64,000 nt of DNA from Deltaproteobacteria bacterium (lineage in GTDB: Bacteria > Desulfobacterota > Binatia > UBA9968): NCBI GenBank assembly GCA_009379725.1, contig WHTF01000001.1, positions 1 to 64,000 on the forward strand, read 5' to 3'. Every line of letters begins with the position of its first letter. Position 1 is the stretch's first letter. Below, in pieces: positions 7,578 to 16,027 of the stretch. The translations under genes were made by a program, and so were the position numbers. Below the pieces are notes generated by a model. It was not told the DNA's origin, did not search any database, and saw only the letters and a list, made by a program, of their open reading frames with translations.

Positions 7578-8516
7578 TTATACGTTTTCGAACTCAGAGC
7601 GGCCCATCATGCGATAACCCTTCAATAACTCTTGAATTCCTATCTCCAACGAGCGCTTCGCCTCGAAGCCTGCTTCCCGCAGGCGTTGATTCGACACGAT
7701 GTAATTGCGTTTATCCGGATCTGTTCCCACCTGCGCGAAGTGAATGTAAAAATCTGGCACATATTCTTTAATCTTTAAAGCCAATGCCTCCTTCGAAAGA
7801 TTGGCTGCGTCAAGTCCAACGTTATAAGGTCGACCCGCCATGTTCTTGCTGTTTTCTACGCAATGAACAAAGCAATCAGCCACATCGCGAATATGAATGT
7901 AGTTCCTCTTAAAATCCTTTTCAAAAATAACGATATACCGATCTGTGACCGCGGCGTGGACAAAATGGTTGACGAGAAGATCCAAGCGCATGCGAGGCGA
8001 CATGCCGAACACCGTAGCCAGGCGTAAGGTAATGCCGTTTGGTTTTTCCAAGATCTCCGCTTCGGCCTGAGTTTTGGTCTGGCCGTACAGAGAGATAGGT
8101 TCCAGCGGAGTATCCTCGGTGCAAAAAACGTCTCCCGATTTGGTACCATAGCCGCTGTTGGTGGTGGGATAAACGACCAACTGGTCCTTGCTACGCAAAC
8201 GGGCAAGCAATCGAATCGCCTCAAGGTTTACCGATTGAGCCAGCGACGGGTCGCGGTCGCACGCCGGCGCTCCGACGATGGCCGCAAGGGGAATCAGCAC
8301 GTCGGCATCCTTGATCAGACCGCGCACGAGTTTCTCGTCCCGCGCATCTCCCAAAACAAAATTAAAGCTTGGGTTGGCGCAAAGATGAAACAAACTTCTC
8401 TGCCGGTAGATGAGGTTATCGGCCGCCGTTACCCGAAATCCGGCGGCAATCAAATGCTCGCACAAAACAGATCCTAAATACCCGGCAGCGCCTGTTACAA
8501 CGACATGAATAGCCAT
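7578..8516 (-). CDS. NAD(P)-dependent SDR sugar-nucleotide epimerase/dehydratase-like protein
   Basis: The protein has 312 residues and is an extended SDR. The Rossmann motif is GAAGYLG (9-15), and the catalytic dyad is Y144 and K148 in SLYGQTK. The region that holds the acid in 4,6-dehydratases (T-D-E or T-S-E) reads PTTNSGYG at 117-124, so the dehydratase Asp/Glu is missing. This points to an epimerase or C4 reductase rather than a 4,6-dehydratase. It is the first recognisable gene of the heptose operon. The ATG at 8516 was chosen because the glycine motif starts at residue 9, as usual; a TTG 51 bases upstream would add an unconserved tail. No strong ribosome-binding site is visible. The substrate is inferred to be a GDP-heptose derivative. 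Confidence 0.8.
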   Translation of the reverse strand: MAIHVVVTGAAGYLGSVLCEHLIAAGFRVTAADNLIYRQRSLFHLCANPSFNFVLGDARDEKLVRGLIKDADVLIPLAAIVGAPACDRDPSLAQSVNLEAIRLLARLRSKDQLVVYPTTNSGYGTKSGDVFCTEDTPLEPISLYGQTKTQAEAEILEKPNGITLRLATVFGMSPRMRLDLLVNHFVHAAVTDRYIVIFEKDFKRNYIHIRDVADCFVHCVENSKNMAGRPYNVGLDAANLSKEALALKIKEYVPDFYIHFAQVGTDPDKRNYIVSNQRLREAGFEAKRSLEIGIQELLKGYRMMGRSEFENV

Positions 8517-8520
8517 GTTT

Positions 8521-8691
8521 TTATAAGTCCAGAACTCGAACCGATCGTTCCGTATACCACATTCCAATGAGATGTTCTAATACGTGATTGACTTTATCGT
8601 GAAGCAAAGATGCCTGATTCGATGTCGGACCGTCTCCCACAGACACAAACAAGTGTTCATCGAGAATAAGCACAGCGGGAATGAAGTCCAC
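8521..8691 (-). CDS. Small unassigned ORF upstream of the heptose operon
   Basis: A 56-codon frame starts at GTG 8691 and stops 4 bases before the SDR start, in an otherwise empty 248-base gap after lptD. The predicted peptide begins VDFIPAVLILDEHLFV. I do not recognise it. An in-frame stop lies just upstream, and no good ribosome-binding site precedes the GTG. It may be a remnant of a longer gene, a small real gene, or chance. No terminator hairpin is seen between lptD and this point, so read-through from lptD into the heptose operon is possible. Confidence 0.2.
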   Translation of the reverse strand: MDFIPAVLILDEHLFVSVGDGPTSNQASLLHDKVNHVLEHLIGMWYTERSVRVLDL

Positions 8692-8764
8692 CGCCGTTCA
8701 GAACCGATATCGCCATGAGCTGCAAGCAAGGTGAGATAAGATGACGACCTTTAATTTTGGCAAA

Positions 8765-11089
8765 TTAGTTGAGCGAGCTCCGTTGCGTCCCTAGCCCTAG
8801 CAAGCTGAAATTGAAATTAAAACTCGTCTTGTCCGGATTGATGTCCCTATGCATGCCGAGGGTTAACGTCCAACACTCGCACGTCGAGAGTATTTTAACC
8901 GCTGCCCGCACGTTCAAGAATCGGTTTTCACGCGAGTCGTAGGTGGAATTGAGATTCATCAATAAATTGCCGGTAATATGGTACAGCCCACCCAGAACGA
9001 GATTGCCGACAGTCGTCTTGTTGACGACGGATGGACAACCGGGATCGAGCGGATTGGCGATGCAATCGATATTGGCATTGTCGGCCAAGAATCCATTAAC
9101 GCCGCGAGTCAAATAATGATAACCGAAATTTAATGAGTTGGGCCGGTTGAAATCCGGATCCAAAGAGCGGCGCATAATCGGCCGAGGGTCGCTAATCCCG
9201 ACGCTCGCCCGCGCCTGGGTCACGTCCCACTTTCCCGGATCGAGGCCGCCATCGAAGCCGAAGCTTAGATAACTTGTCGGCGTGAGCGTCAAATTCATAT
9301 CCAAATCTGAGAGAGTGTCGCCCCCCTTTCTTTCTCTGTCGATATCGTAAGTTAACGCCAACCTCAGGGAGCCCAGCTCCCGCACGTCGCTACTGGTACC
9401 GATATTGAGCGGCTCGACGTCCTGATCGGCCAAAGGATCCGCCAATGGGTGTAGAGACTTGCCCGAAAACCGATTCGTCATGCCAAAGGTAAGTACGTTT
9501 CTTCGATTGACTCGGTCGATGCCGTCCATGATCGGGATACTGCTCTGAGTGATGCTAGGGACAAACAGATAATTCAACTCAGGTTCGATGACGTGCTTGA
9601 CTCTGCCGATTCCCAAACGGTTCCACGCAAAAATTCGACTCAGCGAGGTGCCGAGATTGCCGCGGATTTCTAATAGCTCACGCGATAGGTTGCGATCGGA
9701 GGACCTGACCGTTTCGAAAAGGTGATAGAAGGTCTGCCTCGGCGCCATAGAGAATGAGCCAAACCAATAGGACGACGTCCGGAACGGTATGAGAAACTCC
9801 GGCCGTAAATCCAACCGCATGCCATCGCCGCCTTCGCGCCTGATATAGTTCACCCCCCCGGCGCGCCAACGCAACTCTAACGGAAATTCCTCGAAGCCTT
9901 TTCTTCCCCAATACGAGACTTGCGGCGTACGGTGTAAAGTCATTGCATCCGGCTGAATAAAGTCCTGATAGAAATTCCACTCGCCTTGAAAATGACTGTC
10001 TCCCCAGCTCCTGAAAACTCCGAATTTGGAACTGGCGAAGCGGCTTCTCCTGATATCGGCCACTTGGGCTCCCGTCAAATCGTGGCGCTCGATCAGCTCT
10101 CTTGTGTATAAATCGTCCCGGTAAGCCGCAATGTCACTATAGGTCAGCCAGTTTCCGGCGAAATCGTAGCGATGCGTTCCCATCAATCCCCAGCGATCGA
10201 CGGGAATATCCGGGTCGGCGATGGTTCGGTTGACGATGTCTCCCTGCTCGCGTTGACGCAAACTTTCGTTGAAGTAACCTGTCTGTAGCTGAAAATCTGA
10301 ATCACGATCGAAAAGCGTGCGAAACTCGTTTAGAAATCCGATTCGCGCGAGGCTTTGAAAATCGAACGCGAGGGTCGTGTCGGTGCTTTTGGAAATGGCC
10401 CAGAAAAAGGGCTGCTGGAAGCGAAATCCTTCTTCCGTTGAATGGCCGAACGTGGGAAAGAGAAATCCGCTTTGCCGTTCTGTCTTTAATGGAAAAAAAG
10501 CATAGGGGAGGTAAAAAACCGGAACATCTAAGATGTAAAAATAGCCATTCTTGATAATTCCCAGTCCTCCCGCCGTAAGATCGGTCTGTTCGGCGGAAAA
10601 CTTCCATGGTGCCGGGCCCGATTCGCATAAGCAGGTGGTAAAGAAACTGTCATCGATGTGATAGGTCTGGCCACCCAGCTTCTGAAATCGCCGGCCGCTT
10701 ATGCTGATGTGGCCCTGCTCTATGAACAGATCCGCATCTTGGATCTCACCGGTTTCCTTTTGCAGATTCAGCTGTATGGATTCCGCAGACTTTACCTTCC
10801 ATTCGGGATCGTCCAGCGAGATGTTACCCTTGGCTTCAATGTCCTGGGTCGTCCGATTCACCCTCACTTCGTCGGCCTTCAGCGTGGTTCCCTGGCGCTC
10901 GATCTCGACCTTGCCCGTCGCTTCAATCTGAGTACCACTTTCGCTGATTGATAGTTTATCGGCGGTCACATTAATCTGCTCACCGGGTTGGCTGTCGCGC
11001 TGTTTGGTTTGTGCCGATCCATAGTTCACGCTTGCTAAAAGACACCATCCGGCGACAATGTTGACTATAAAAATCTGGCTTGCCTTCAT
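8765..11089 (-). CDS. lptD: LPS-assembly outer-membrane protein LptD
   Basis: The protein has 774 residues and inserts LPS into the outer leaflet of the outer membrane. An N-terminal signal peptide (hydrophobic to about residue 22, likely cut after GSA at 26) leads into an OstA/LptA-like beta-jellyroll region (about 35-150, with repeats such as IEATGKVEI and IEAKGNISL). A long beta-barrel follows, rich in alternating aromatic and polar strands, and the chain ends near the C-terminus with no extra domain. Two CxC pairs are visible, C153/C155 and C737/C739, at positions that could correspond to the N- and C-terminal disulfide partners of E. coli LptD. It lies 19 bases after folC on the same strand, likely in one transcript. 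No lptE-like gene is nearby. Confidence 0.95.
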   Translation of the reverse strand: MKASQIFIVNIVAGWCLLASVNYGSAQTKQRDSQPGEQINVTADKLSISESGTQIEATGKVEIERQGTTLKADEVRVNRTTQDIEAKGNISLDDPEWKVKSAESIQLNLQKETGEIQDADLFIEQGHISISGRRFQKLGGQTYHIDDSFFTTCLCESGPAPWKFSAEQTDLTAGGLGIIKNGYFYILDVPVFYLPYAFFPLKTERQSGFLFPTFGHSTEEGFRFQQPFFWAISKSTDTTLAFDFQSLARIGFLNEFRTLFDRDSDFQLQTGYFNESLRQREQGDIVNRTIADPDIPVDRWGLMGTHRYDFAGNWLTYSDIAAYRDDLYTRELIERHDLTGAQVADIRRSRFASSKFGVFRSWGDSHFQGEWNFYQDFIQPDAMTLHRTPQVSYWGRKGFEEFPLELRWRAGGVNYIRREGGDGMRLDLRPEFLIPFRTSSYWFGSFSMAPRQTFYHLFETVRSSDRNLSRELLEIRGNLGTSLSRIFAWNRLGIGRVKHVIEPELNYLFVPSITQSSIPIMDGIDRVNRRNVLTFGMTNRFSGKSLHPLADPLADQDVEPLNIGTSSDVRELGSLRLALTYDIDRERKGGDTLSDLDMNLTLTPTSYLSFGFDGGLDPGKWDVTQARASVGISDPRPIMRRSLDPDFNRPNSLNFGYHYLTRGVNGFLADNANIDCIANPLDPGCPSVVNKTTVGNLVLGGLYHITGNLLMNLNSTYDSRENRFLNVRAAVKILSTCECWTLTLGMHRDINPDKTSFNFNFSLLGLGTQRSSLN

Positions 11090-11108
11090 CTCCTTGGCCC
11101 GGTGTTTT

Positions 11109-12413
11109 CTAGTTCAGGCTGCCTTTCCCGGATTGTTTCCTCCGTGCTATCGCCTCGACCCTAGGGCGCACGTCGCCGACCAGGTAAAGCGAGCCGGCGA
11201 TTACTATAATATCGGTTGATAATGCGTTCTCGATAAGAAATTCGAGAGCTGAGGGTGAATCGGGTATGACGTGATGGGGTAGTTTTCCAACCACTACTTC
11301 CGCCAGCTGATTCGGATCGGTGCTCCGTTCCATGCCCGATACACGGGTGAGGACGATCTCATCGATCACGCCGGCAAGACCGCTTAACATGAGACGCCAA
11401 TCCTTGTCCTCCATCGCGGCAAATAATAACTTTATTCGTCCTGCGCTTCGGAGATCGCGAATTTCATCTATTAAGGCTTTGATGCCTTCTCCATTATGTG
11501 CGCCGTCCAGTATCACTGTCGGCTCTTTCAACATCACTTCCATACGTCCCGGCCACGATACGCTTTGCAGGCCGGCCCTTATCGCCGTCTCGCCGACGTT
11601 GAACTGCTCCCTGGTAATTTCCAAGGCGGCAACGGCAATGGCGGCATTCATCCTTTGGTGCCGGCCGCGCAACCCAATTGAAAGGTTTTCAAAATTCCAA
11701 TTCGCACCTTTATAGTCGAAAGCTCCGTCAACTTTCAAGGTAGAAATGAAATTTTGTTTTAATTTGTAAAATGGCGCGGCATTAATGCGGGCTATTTCGC
11801 GTATCGCAGCCGTGGCTTCGGCGGGTAGATCCCCACAGACCACGGGTACTCCTTGCTTGATTATGCCGCCCTTTTCACGCGCGATGGACGTCAAGTCAGA
11901 TCCCAAAAAAAATTCGTGATCTTTAGAAATCGTCGTAATCACTGAAACGACAGGATTGACTAAATTCGTGGCATCCAATCGTCCCCCCAGGCCGACTTCA
12001 ACCACGGCGACGTCGGCTTGCCGGCGGGCGAAATAGATAAACGCCATGACGGTAACGATTTCAAAAAACGTCAAAGAAATATTCGCCGAATCGGATCGAT
12101 CCCAGATCTCATCGGCGAGCGTCACGACTTCCTCCGGAGCGATTTCTTCGTCTGCAATGCGAATACGCTCGGTAAACGATACCAGATGGGGCGATGTATA
12201 GAGCGCGGTCCGATAGCCGGCAAGAGAAAGTATCCGATGCAGCATCGCCGCGGTGGACCCTTTACCGTTAGTTCCGGCAATGTGAAAAGAACGAAAACTT
12301 CTCTCTGGATGATCGAAAAGCGCCAGTGCCCGATCCATGCGATCCAAACGCAAATCGATAACACCGCCGCGAACATTGTAAATCCGCTCGAGCGTCTTTG
12401 AATAGGCGTCCAT
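11109..12413 (-). CDS. folC: Folylpolyglutamate synthase / dihydrofolate synthase
   Basis: The protein has 434 residues and is a Mur-ligase-family enzyme that adds glutamate to dihydropteroate and folates. The ATP-binding P-loop is GTNGKGSTAAM near residue 46, and YTSPHL, a conserved folate-binding stretch, follows. The C-terminal Mur-ligase domain contains VILDGAHN, the ATP-base region. The ATG at 12413 was chosen over a TTG at 12425. It lies 66 bases downstream of trpA. In many relatives accD sits between trpA and folC; here there is no room for it. Confidence 0.95.
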   Translation of the reverse strand: MDAYSKTLERIYNVRGGVIDLRLDRMDRALALFDHPERSFRSFHIAGTNGKGSTAAMLHRILSLAGYRTALYTSPHLVSFTERIRIADEEIAPEEVVTLADEIWDRSDSANISLTFFEIVTVMAFIYFARRQADVAVVEVGLGGRLDATNLVNPVVSVITTISKDHEFFLGSDLTSIAREKGGIIKQGVPVVCGDLPAEATAAIREIARINAAPFYKLKQNFISTLKVDGAFDYKGANWNFENLSIGLRGRHQRMNAAIAVAALEITREQFNVGETAIRAGLQSVSWPGRMEVMLKEPTVILDGAHNGEGIKALIDEIRDLRSAGRIKLLFAAMEDKDWRLMLSGLAGVIDEIVLTRVSGMERSTDPNQLAEVVVGKLPHHVIPDSPSALEFLIENALSTDIIVIAGSLYLVGDVRPRVEAIARRKQSGKGSLN

Positions 12414-12479
12414 ACCAATCGACAAACTAACCGGCTGCGACCCTAAAACCGGGGATGCGTGAAAATGGCGATTTCGAGT

Positions 12480-13298
12480 CTAAATCCGAGCGTTGCTACT
12501 CGACTTTTTCATCGCCCGCTTGATTTTAGACACAAAGTCATTGGCGGCTTGCGCTTTTGCTGAGCTCCCATTGGCGCGTTCAATAGTTTCGACAAGCGCG
12601 CTGCCAATAACCGCAGCATCGGCGAACTCCGCGATCCAGGCTGCTTGCTGTGGAGTTGAAATACCGAACCCGACACCGACTGGAAGGGAAGTCAAGTGCT
12701 GCACTGCGGCCACTCTTTGACGCAACTGATCTTCTAAGGACCGGCGCGCCCCGGTGACGCCGGTAACCGAGACATAATAGATAAAGCCTCGGCCTGTGCG
12801 AGCCACGAGCTTTACCCGATCCGCGCCACTGGTGGGAGACAGAAGGAAAATCAAATCCATCCCTTCGAAGTCGGTCCAGTGCTTTAACTCAGCGCTTTCC
12901 TCGGGCGGCAAGTCGACGCACAGAACACCGTCGGCGCCCACTCGCGCCGCCTGCCGGCAGAAGTTCTCCAATCCATGCTGAAGGAAAGGATTGAAATAGC
13001 CGAAGAGAATCACGGGAGTCTCCGAGCCGCTGCGGAACTGCCGCAGCATCCGTAAAATTTGCGCCAGTGTAATACGGTTTTTCAAGGCGCGTTCAGAAGC
13101 CCGCTGAATGGTTGGACCATCCGCCGTCGGATCCGAGAAGGGGATTCCCAGCTCAATGCAATCAGCGCCACCCGCTTCAAGGGCGCGCATGATTTTGAGC
13201 GTGGTCTTAAGATCCGGATCTCCGGCCGTGACAAAAGGAATCAATGCAGCTTCGCCGCGTTTTTTTAGCTCTGCAAACTTTTCCTGTAATCGACTCAT
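12480..13298 (-). CDS. trpA: Tryptophan synthase alpha subunit
   Basis: The protein has 272 residues and a TIM barrel that cleaves indole-3-glycerol phosphate to indole. The catalytic Glu is in CIELGIPFSDPTADGP and the catalytic Asp in VLCVDLPPEES. The phosphate-binding loop VGFGIST and the final VIGSALV strand are present. It lies 98 bases after trpB, forming the last trp gene of the cluster. The partner beta subunit receives indole through a tunnel in the alpha2beta2 complex. Confidence 0.97.
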   Translation of the reverse strand: MSRLQEKFAELKKRGEAALIPFVTAGDPDLKTTLKIMRALEAGGADCIELGIPFSDPTADGPTIQRASERALKNRITLAQILRMLRQFRSGSETPVILFGYFNPFLQHGLENFCRQAARVGADGVLCVDLPPEESAELKHWTDFEGMDLIFLLSPTSGADRVKLVARTGRGFIYYVSVTGVTGARRSLEDQLRQRVAAVQHLTSLPVGVGFGISTPQQAAWIAEFADAAVIGSALVETIERANGSSAKAQAANDFVSKIKRAMKKSSSNARI

Positions 13299-13396
13299 GG
13301 TTCAATCGAGGTTGAAGGTTCGTGGGTTGAGGTTGAGCAGGTCAGTGGATGTGCATCGTTTTGACGTTGCCAGAGGTCGAAAGCCTGGAGCGCTCC

Positions 13397-14617
13397 TTAG
13401 ACCTTCACTCCGAGGTAGTCTCCCACCGTCGCCATGTCTTTATCGCCTCTGCCGGATAGATTCATGACGATGGTCTGATGCTTGGCCAGCCGCGGCGCCA
13501 GTTCCATGACGGCGGCGATGGCATGAGCGCTCTCCAAAGCGGGAATGATTCCTTCCACTTCGGCGAGAAACTGGATCGCTTTCATGGCTTCGCGGTCGGT
13601 TGCCGATGAAAAATCCACCCGGCCGCGATCTTTGAGATAGCTCAACTCCGGTCCGACGCCTGGATAATCGAGTCCGGCCGCGATGGAGTGCGTCTGACGA
13701 ATCTGTCCACCTCTATCCTGCAAAATGTAGCTTTTGCTCCCGTGCAATACACCCACTTCGCCACCGAGGACTGACGCCGCGTGTTTGCCGGTTCGCAGTC
13801 CTCGTCCGGCTGCTTCGACGCCGACCATCCGCACTTTCTCATCTTTGACGAACGGGTAAAACAGTCCCATGGAATTGCTGCCGCCGCCGACACAGGCGAC
13901 TAAATAGTCAGGAAGCTTACCTTCCTGCTTGATGATTTGACGTCTGGCTTCTCGCCCGATGACCGATTGGAAATCGCGAACCATCATTGGGTAGGGATGC
14001 GGACCCGCCACGGAGCCGATCAAGTAGTAAGTATTGCGCACATGGGTCACCCAGTCTCGCAGCGCCTCGTTCATAGCGTCTTTCAGCGTCTTGCTCCCGG
14101 ACTCGACAACCCGGACCCTGCCGCCAAGGAGTTTCATACGGAAGACGTTTAGCGACTGGCGCGCAACATCCTCCTTGCCCATGAAGATTTCACATTCCAT
14201 GCCGAAGCGCGCTGCTACGGTGGCCGTCGCTACACCATGCTGCCCGGCGCCGGTTTCCGCGATGATTCTGTTTTTAGCCATCCTCCGTGCCAGCAGGATC
14301 TGGCCGATGGTGTTATTGATCTTGTGCGCGCCCGTGTGGCAGAGATCCTCGCGCTTCAAATAGACCTTCGCACCGCCCAGTTTTTGACTCAGCCGTTCAG
14401 CGAAATAGAGCGGAGTTTCCCGACCGACGTACTGCCGAAGGTATTCGTGAAATTCCTTGCGGAACGCCGGATCACGGCGCGCCTCGCTGTAAGCCTTTTC
14501 CAACTCCGTCAGGGCCGGCATCAGCGTTTCGGCGACGTACCGCCCGCCATACGGGCCAAAATGGCCGAGTCGATCAGGCACCTTTGGCTGCGAGAATAAA
14601 TTCTTTGATTTTCCCAT
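13397..14617 (-). CDS. trpB: Tryptophan synthase beta subunit
   Basis: The protein has 406 residues and joins indole and serine to make tryptophan. The PLP lysine lies in HTGAHKINN and the PLP-phosphate loop is [23 protein letters not shown] near residue 20 is the family signature of TrpB1. The ATG at 14617 follows AAGGACC and gives a normal length; this start overlaps the trpF end by 44 bases, which is unusually long. A GTG at 14581 in front of the conserved [12 protein letters not shown] is a possible alternative and would cut the overlap to 8 bases. The open frame upstream of 14617 lies inside trpF and is not conserved. Confidence 0.96.
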   Translation of the reverse strand: MGKSKNLFSQPKVPDRLGHFGPYGGRYVAETLMPALTELEKAYSEARRDPAFRKEFHEYLRQYVGRETPLYFAERLSQKLGGAKVYLKREDLCHTGAHKINNTIGQILLARRMAKNRIIAETGAGQHGVATATVAARFGMECEIFMGKEDVARQSLNVFRMKLLGGRVRVVESGSKTLKDAMNEALRDWVTHVRNTYYLIGSVAGPHPYPMMVRDFQSVIGREARRQIIKQEGKLPDYLVACVGGGSNSMGLFYPFVKDEKVRMVGVEAAGRGLRTGKHAASVLGGEVGVLHGSKSYILQDRGGQIRQTHSIAAGLDYPGVGPELSYLKDRGRVDFSSATDREAMKAIQFLAEVEGIIPALESAHAIAAVMELAPRLAKHQTIVMNLSGRGDKDMATVGDYLGVKV

Positions 14618-15200
14618 GGTCCTTGATACCAGGCCGAACCTCGACACCGCTGCATACGTCAACGCCATAGGGCCGGATTCGCCGGATGGCCGCAGCGACA
14701 TTTTGCAGGTTGAGCCCGCCCGAAATAATTATTTTTTCAGTATTCAACTCTTCGAGCCACTCCCACGGAAACGACGCTCCGGAACCACCGTAGCCCGAGG
14801 ACCAGGAGTCGAGAAGATACAAATCTGCGGGAAAGTTGCTAAGTTGTTCCAACGATTTTTTATCTTTGAGCCGAAAGGCTTTGATCACCTGAAGACCCCA
14901 GCCTTGGCAGTAGTCACCGCTCTCCTCGCCGTGGAATTGCACGGCATGATACCCATGCCGTCTATCGTCAGACGCGCCGGATGTTAAAACTTGCCTGACT
15001 TGTTCTTTAGCCTCGTTGACAAATAGAGCGACATTACAGCCACCGCTGGGAAGCTCATACAGAATGGCACGAGCCCTGTCCGGTGTAACGCAACGGGGAC
15101 TTAGCGGATAGAAATTGAATCCAAGCGCATCGGCGCCGTATTCGAGCGCTTTCTCGGCATCCATCAAATTTGTTATACCGCAAACCTTTACCTTAACCAT
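14574..15200 (-). CDS. trpF: Phosphoribosylanthranilate isomerase
   Basis: The protein has 208 residues and a TIM barrel for the Amadori rearrangement of phosphoribosylanthranilate. The catalytic Cys is in VKVCGIT at the N-terminus and the catalytic Asp in LLDSWS. The phosphate-binding ISGGLN and DVCSGVE strands are present. The ATG at 15200 puts VKVKVCGIT at the usual distance from the N-terminus. It lies 42 bases after trpC, and its 3' end overlaps trpB. Confidence 0.96.
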   Translation of the reverse strand: MVKVKVCGITNLMDAEKALEYGADALGFNFYPLSPRCVTPDRARAILYELPSGGCNVALFVNEAKEQVRQVLTSGASDDRRHGYHAVQFHGEESGDYCQGWGLQVIKAFRLKDKKSLEQLSNFPADLYLLDSWSSGYGGSGASFPWEWLEELNTEKIIISGGLNLQNVAAAIRRIRPYGVDVCSGVEVRPGIKDHGKIKEFILAAKGA

Positions 15201-15242
15201 GACGATGGGCCGCCGCACATTCAGCCGACGGGAACTGTCGCT

Positions 15243-16022
15243 CTAGGATCGCAGCAACTCGTGGAGCTTCTTGCCCGGACTCTGCGCGCGCATAAGAGAT
15301 TCACCAATGAGAAAAACATGTATGCCCCAACTTTCGACGCGCTGCATCTGCTCCGGATTGTCGATACCGCTCTCACAAACCGCCAGCGTACCTGCCGGAA
15401 TCAGCGGCGCTAATTTTTTTGTGGTGGCCAAGCTGACTTCGAAGGTTCTAAGATCCCGGTTGTTGATACCGACTAACTGCGCCCCGGCTGCCAGCGCGCT
15501 GTCCAATTCTTCGTTGTTATGCACCTCGACCAGCGTATCGAGCGACAACGTATCGGCGTGTTCGCGCAATTCCCGCATGAGCCCGGGATCGAGCAGCGCA
15601 GCAATCAGCAAGATTGCATCCGCGCCGTAACTTCTGGCCTCGATCAACTGGTAACCGTCAATGATAAAATCTTTGCGCAACAACGGCACGGTAACCGCCG
15701 ATTTTATCTCTTCCAGATACGTCACACTTCCCTGGAAAAAACGCTCCTCGGTGAGCACGGAAATCGCGCTTGCGCCGTGTTCGGCGTAATCCTTGGCGAT
15801 AGCGACGGGATTGAAGTCTGCCCGGATCAATCCTTTAGAGGGGGACGCTCGTTTTACTTCCGCAATGATACGCCGGGCGGTACCGCTCAGACTGCGCGCA
15901 AAACCCCTTGTCGGCGCATGGAACAAACCGCGATCCCGCAGCGCCGCGACCGGAGCTTGCCGCTGCCGGCGTTCGATTTCGCCGCGCACATGCTCGACGA
16001 TCGTGGCGAGAAATTCAGCCAT
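15243..16022 (-). CDS. trpC: Indole-3-glycerol phosphate synthase
   Basis: The protein has 259 residues and a TIM barrel that closes the indole ring. Catalytic residues are visible in IIAEVKRASPSKG (Lys), VLTEERFFQG (Glu) and LLRKDFIID (Lys); VGINNRDL and CESGI complete the active site. It starts 5 bases after the trpD stop. It is mono-functional, with no fused TrpF domain, and a separate trpF follows. Confidence 0.97.
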   Translation of the reverse strand: MAEFLATIVEHVRGEIERRQRQAPVAALRDRGLFHAPTRGFARSLSGTARRIIAEVKRASPSKGLIRADFNPVAIAKDYAEHGASAISVLTEERFFQGSVTYLEEIKSAVTVPLLRKDFIIDGYQLIEARSYGADAILLIAALLDPGLMRELREHADTLSLDTLVEVHNNEELDSALAAGAQLVGINNRDLRTFEVSLATTKKLAPLIPAGTLAVCESGIDNPEQMQRVESWGIHVFLIGESLMRAQSPGKKLHELLRS

Positions 16023-16027
16023 GCGCG

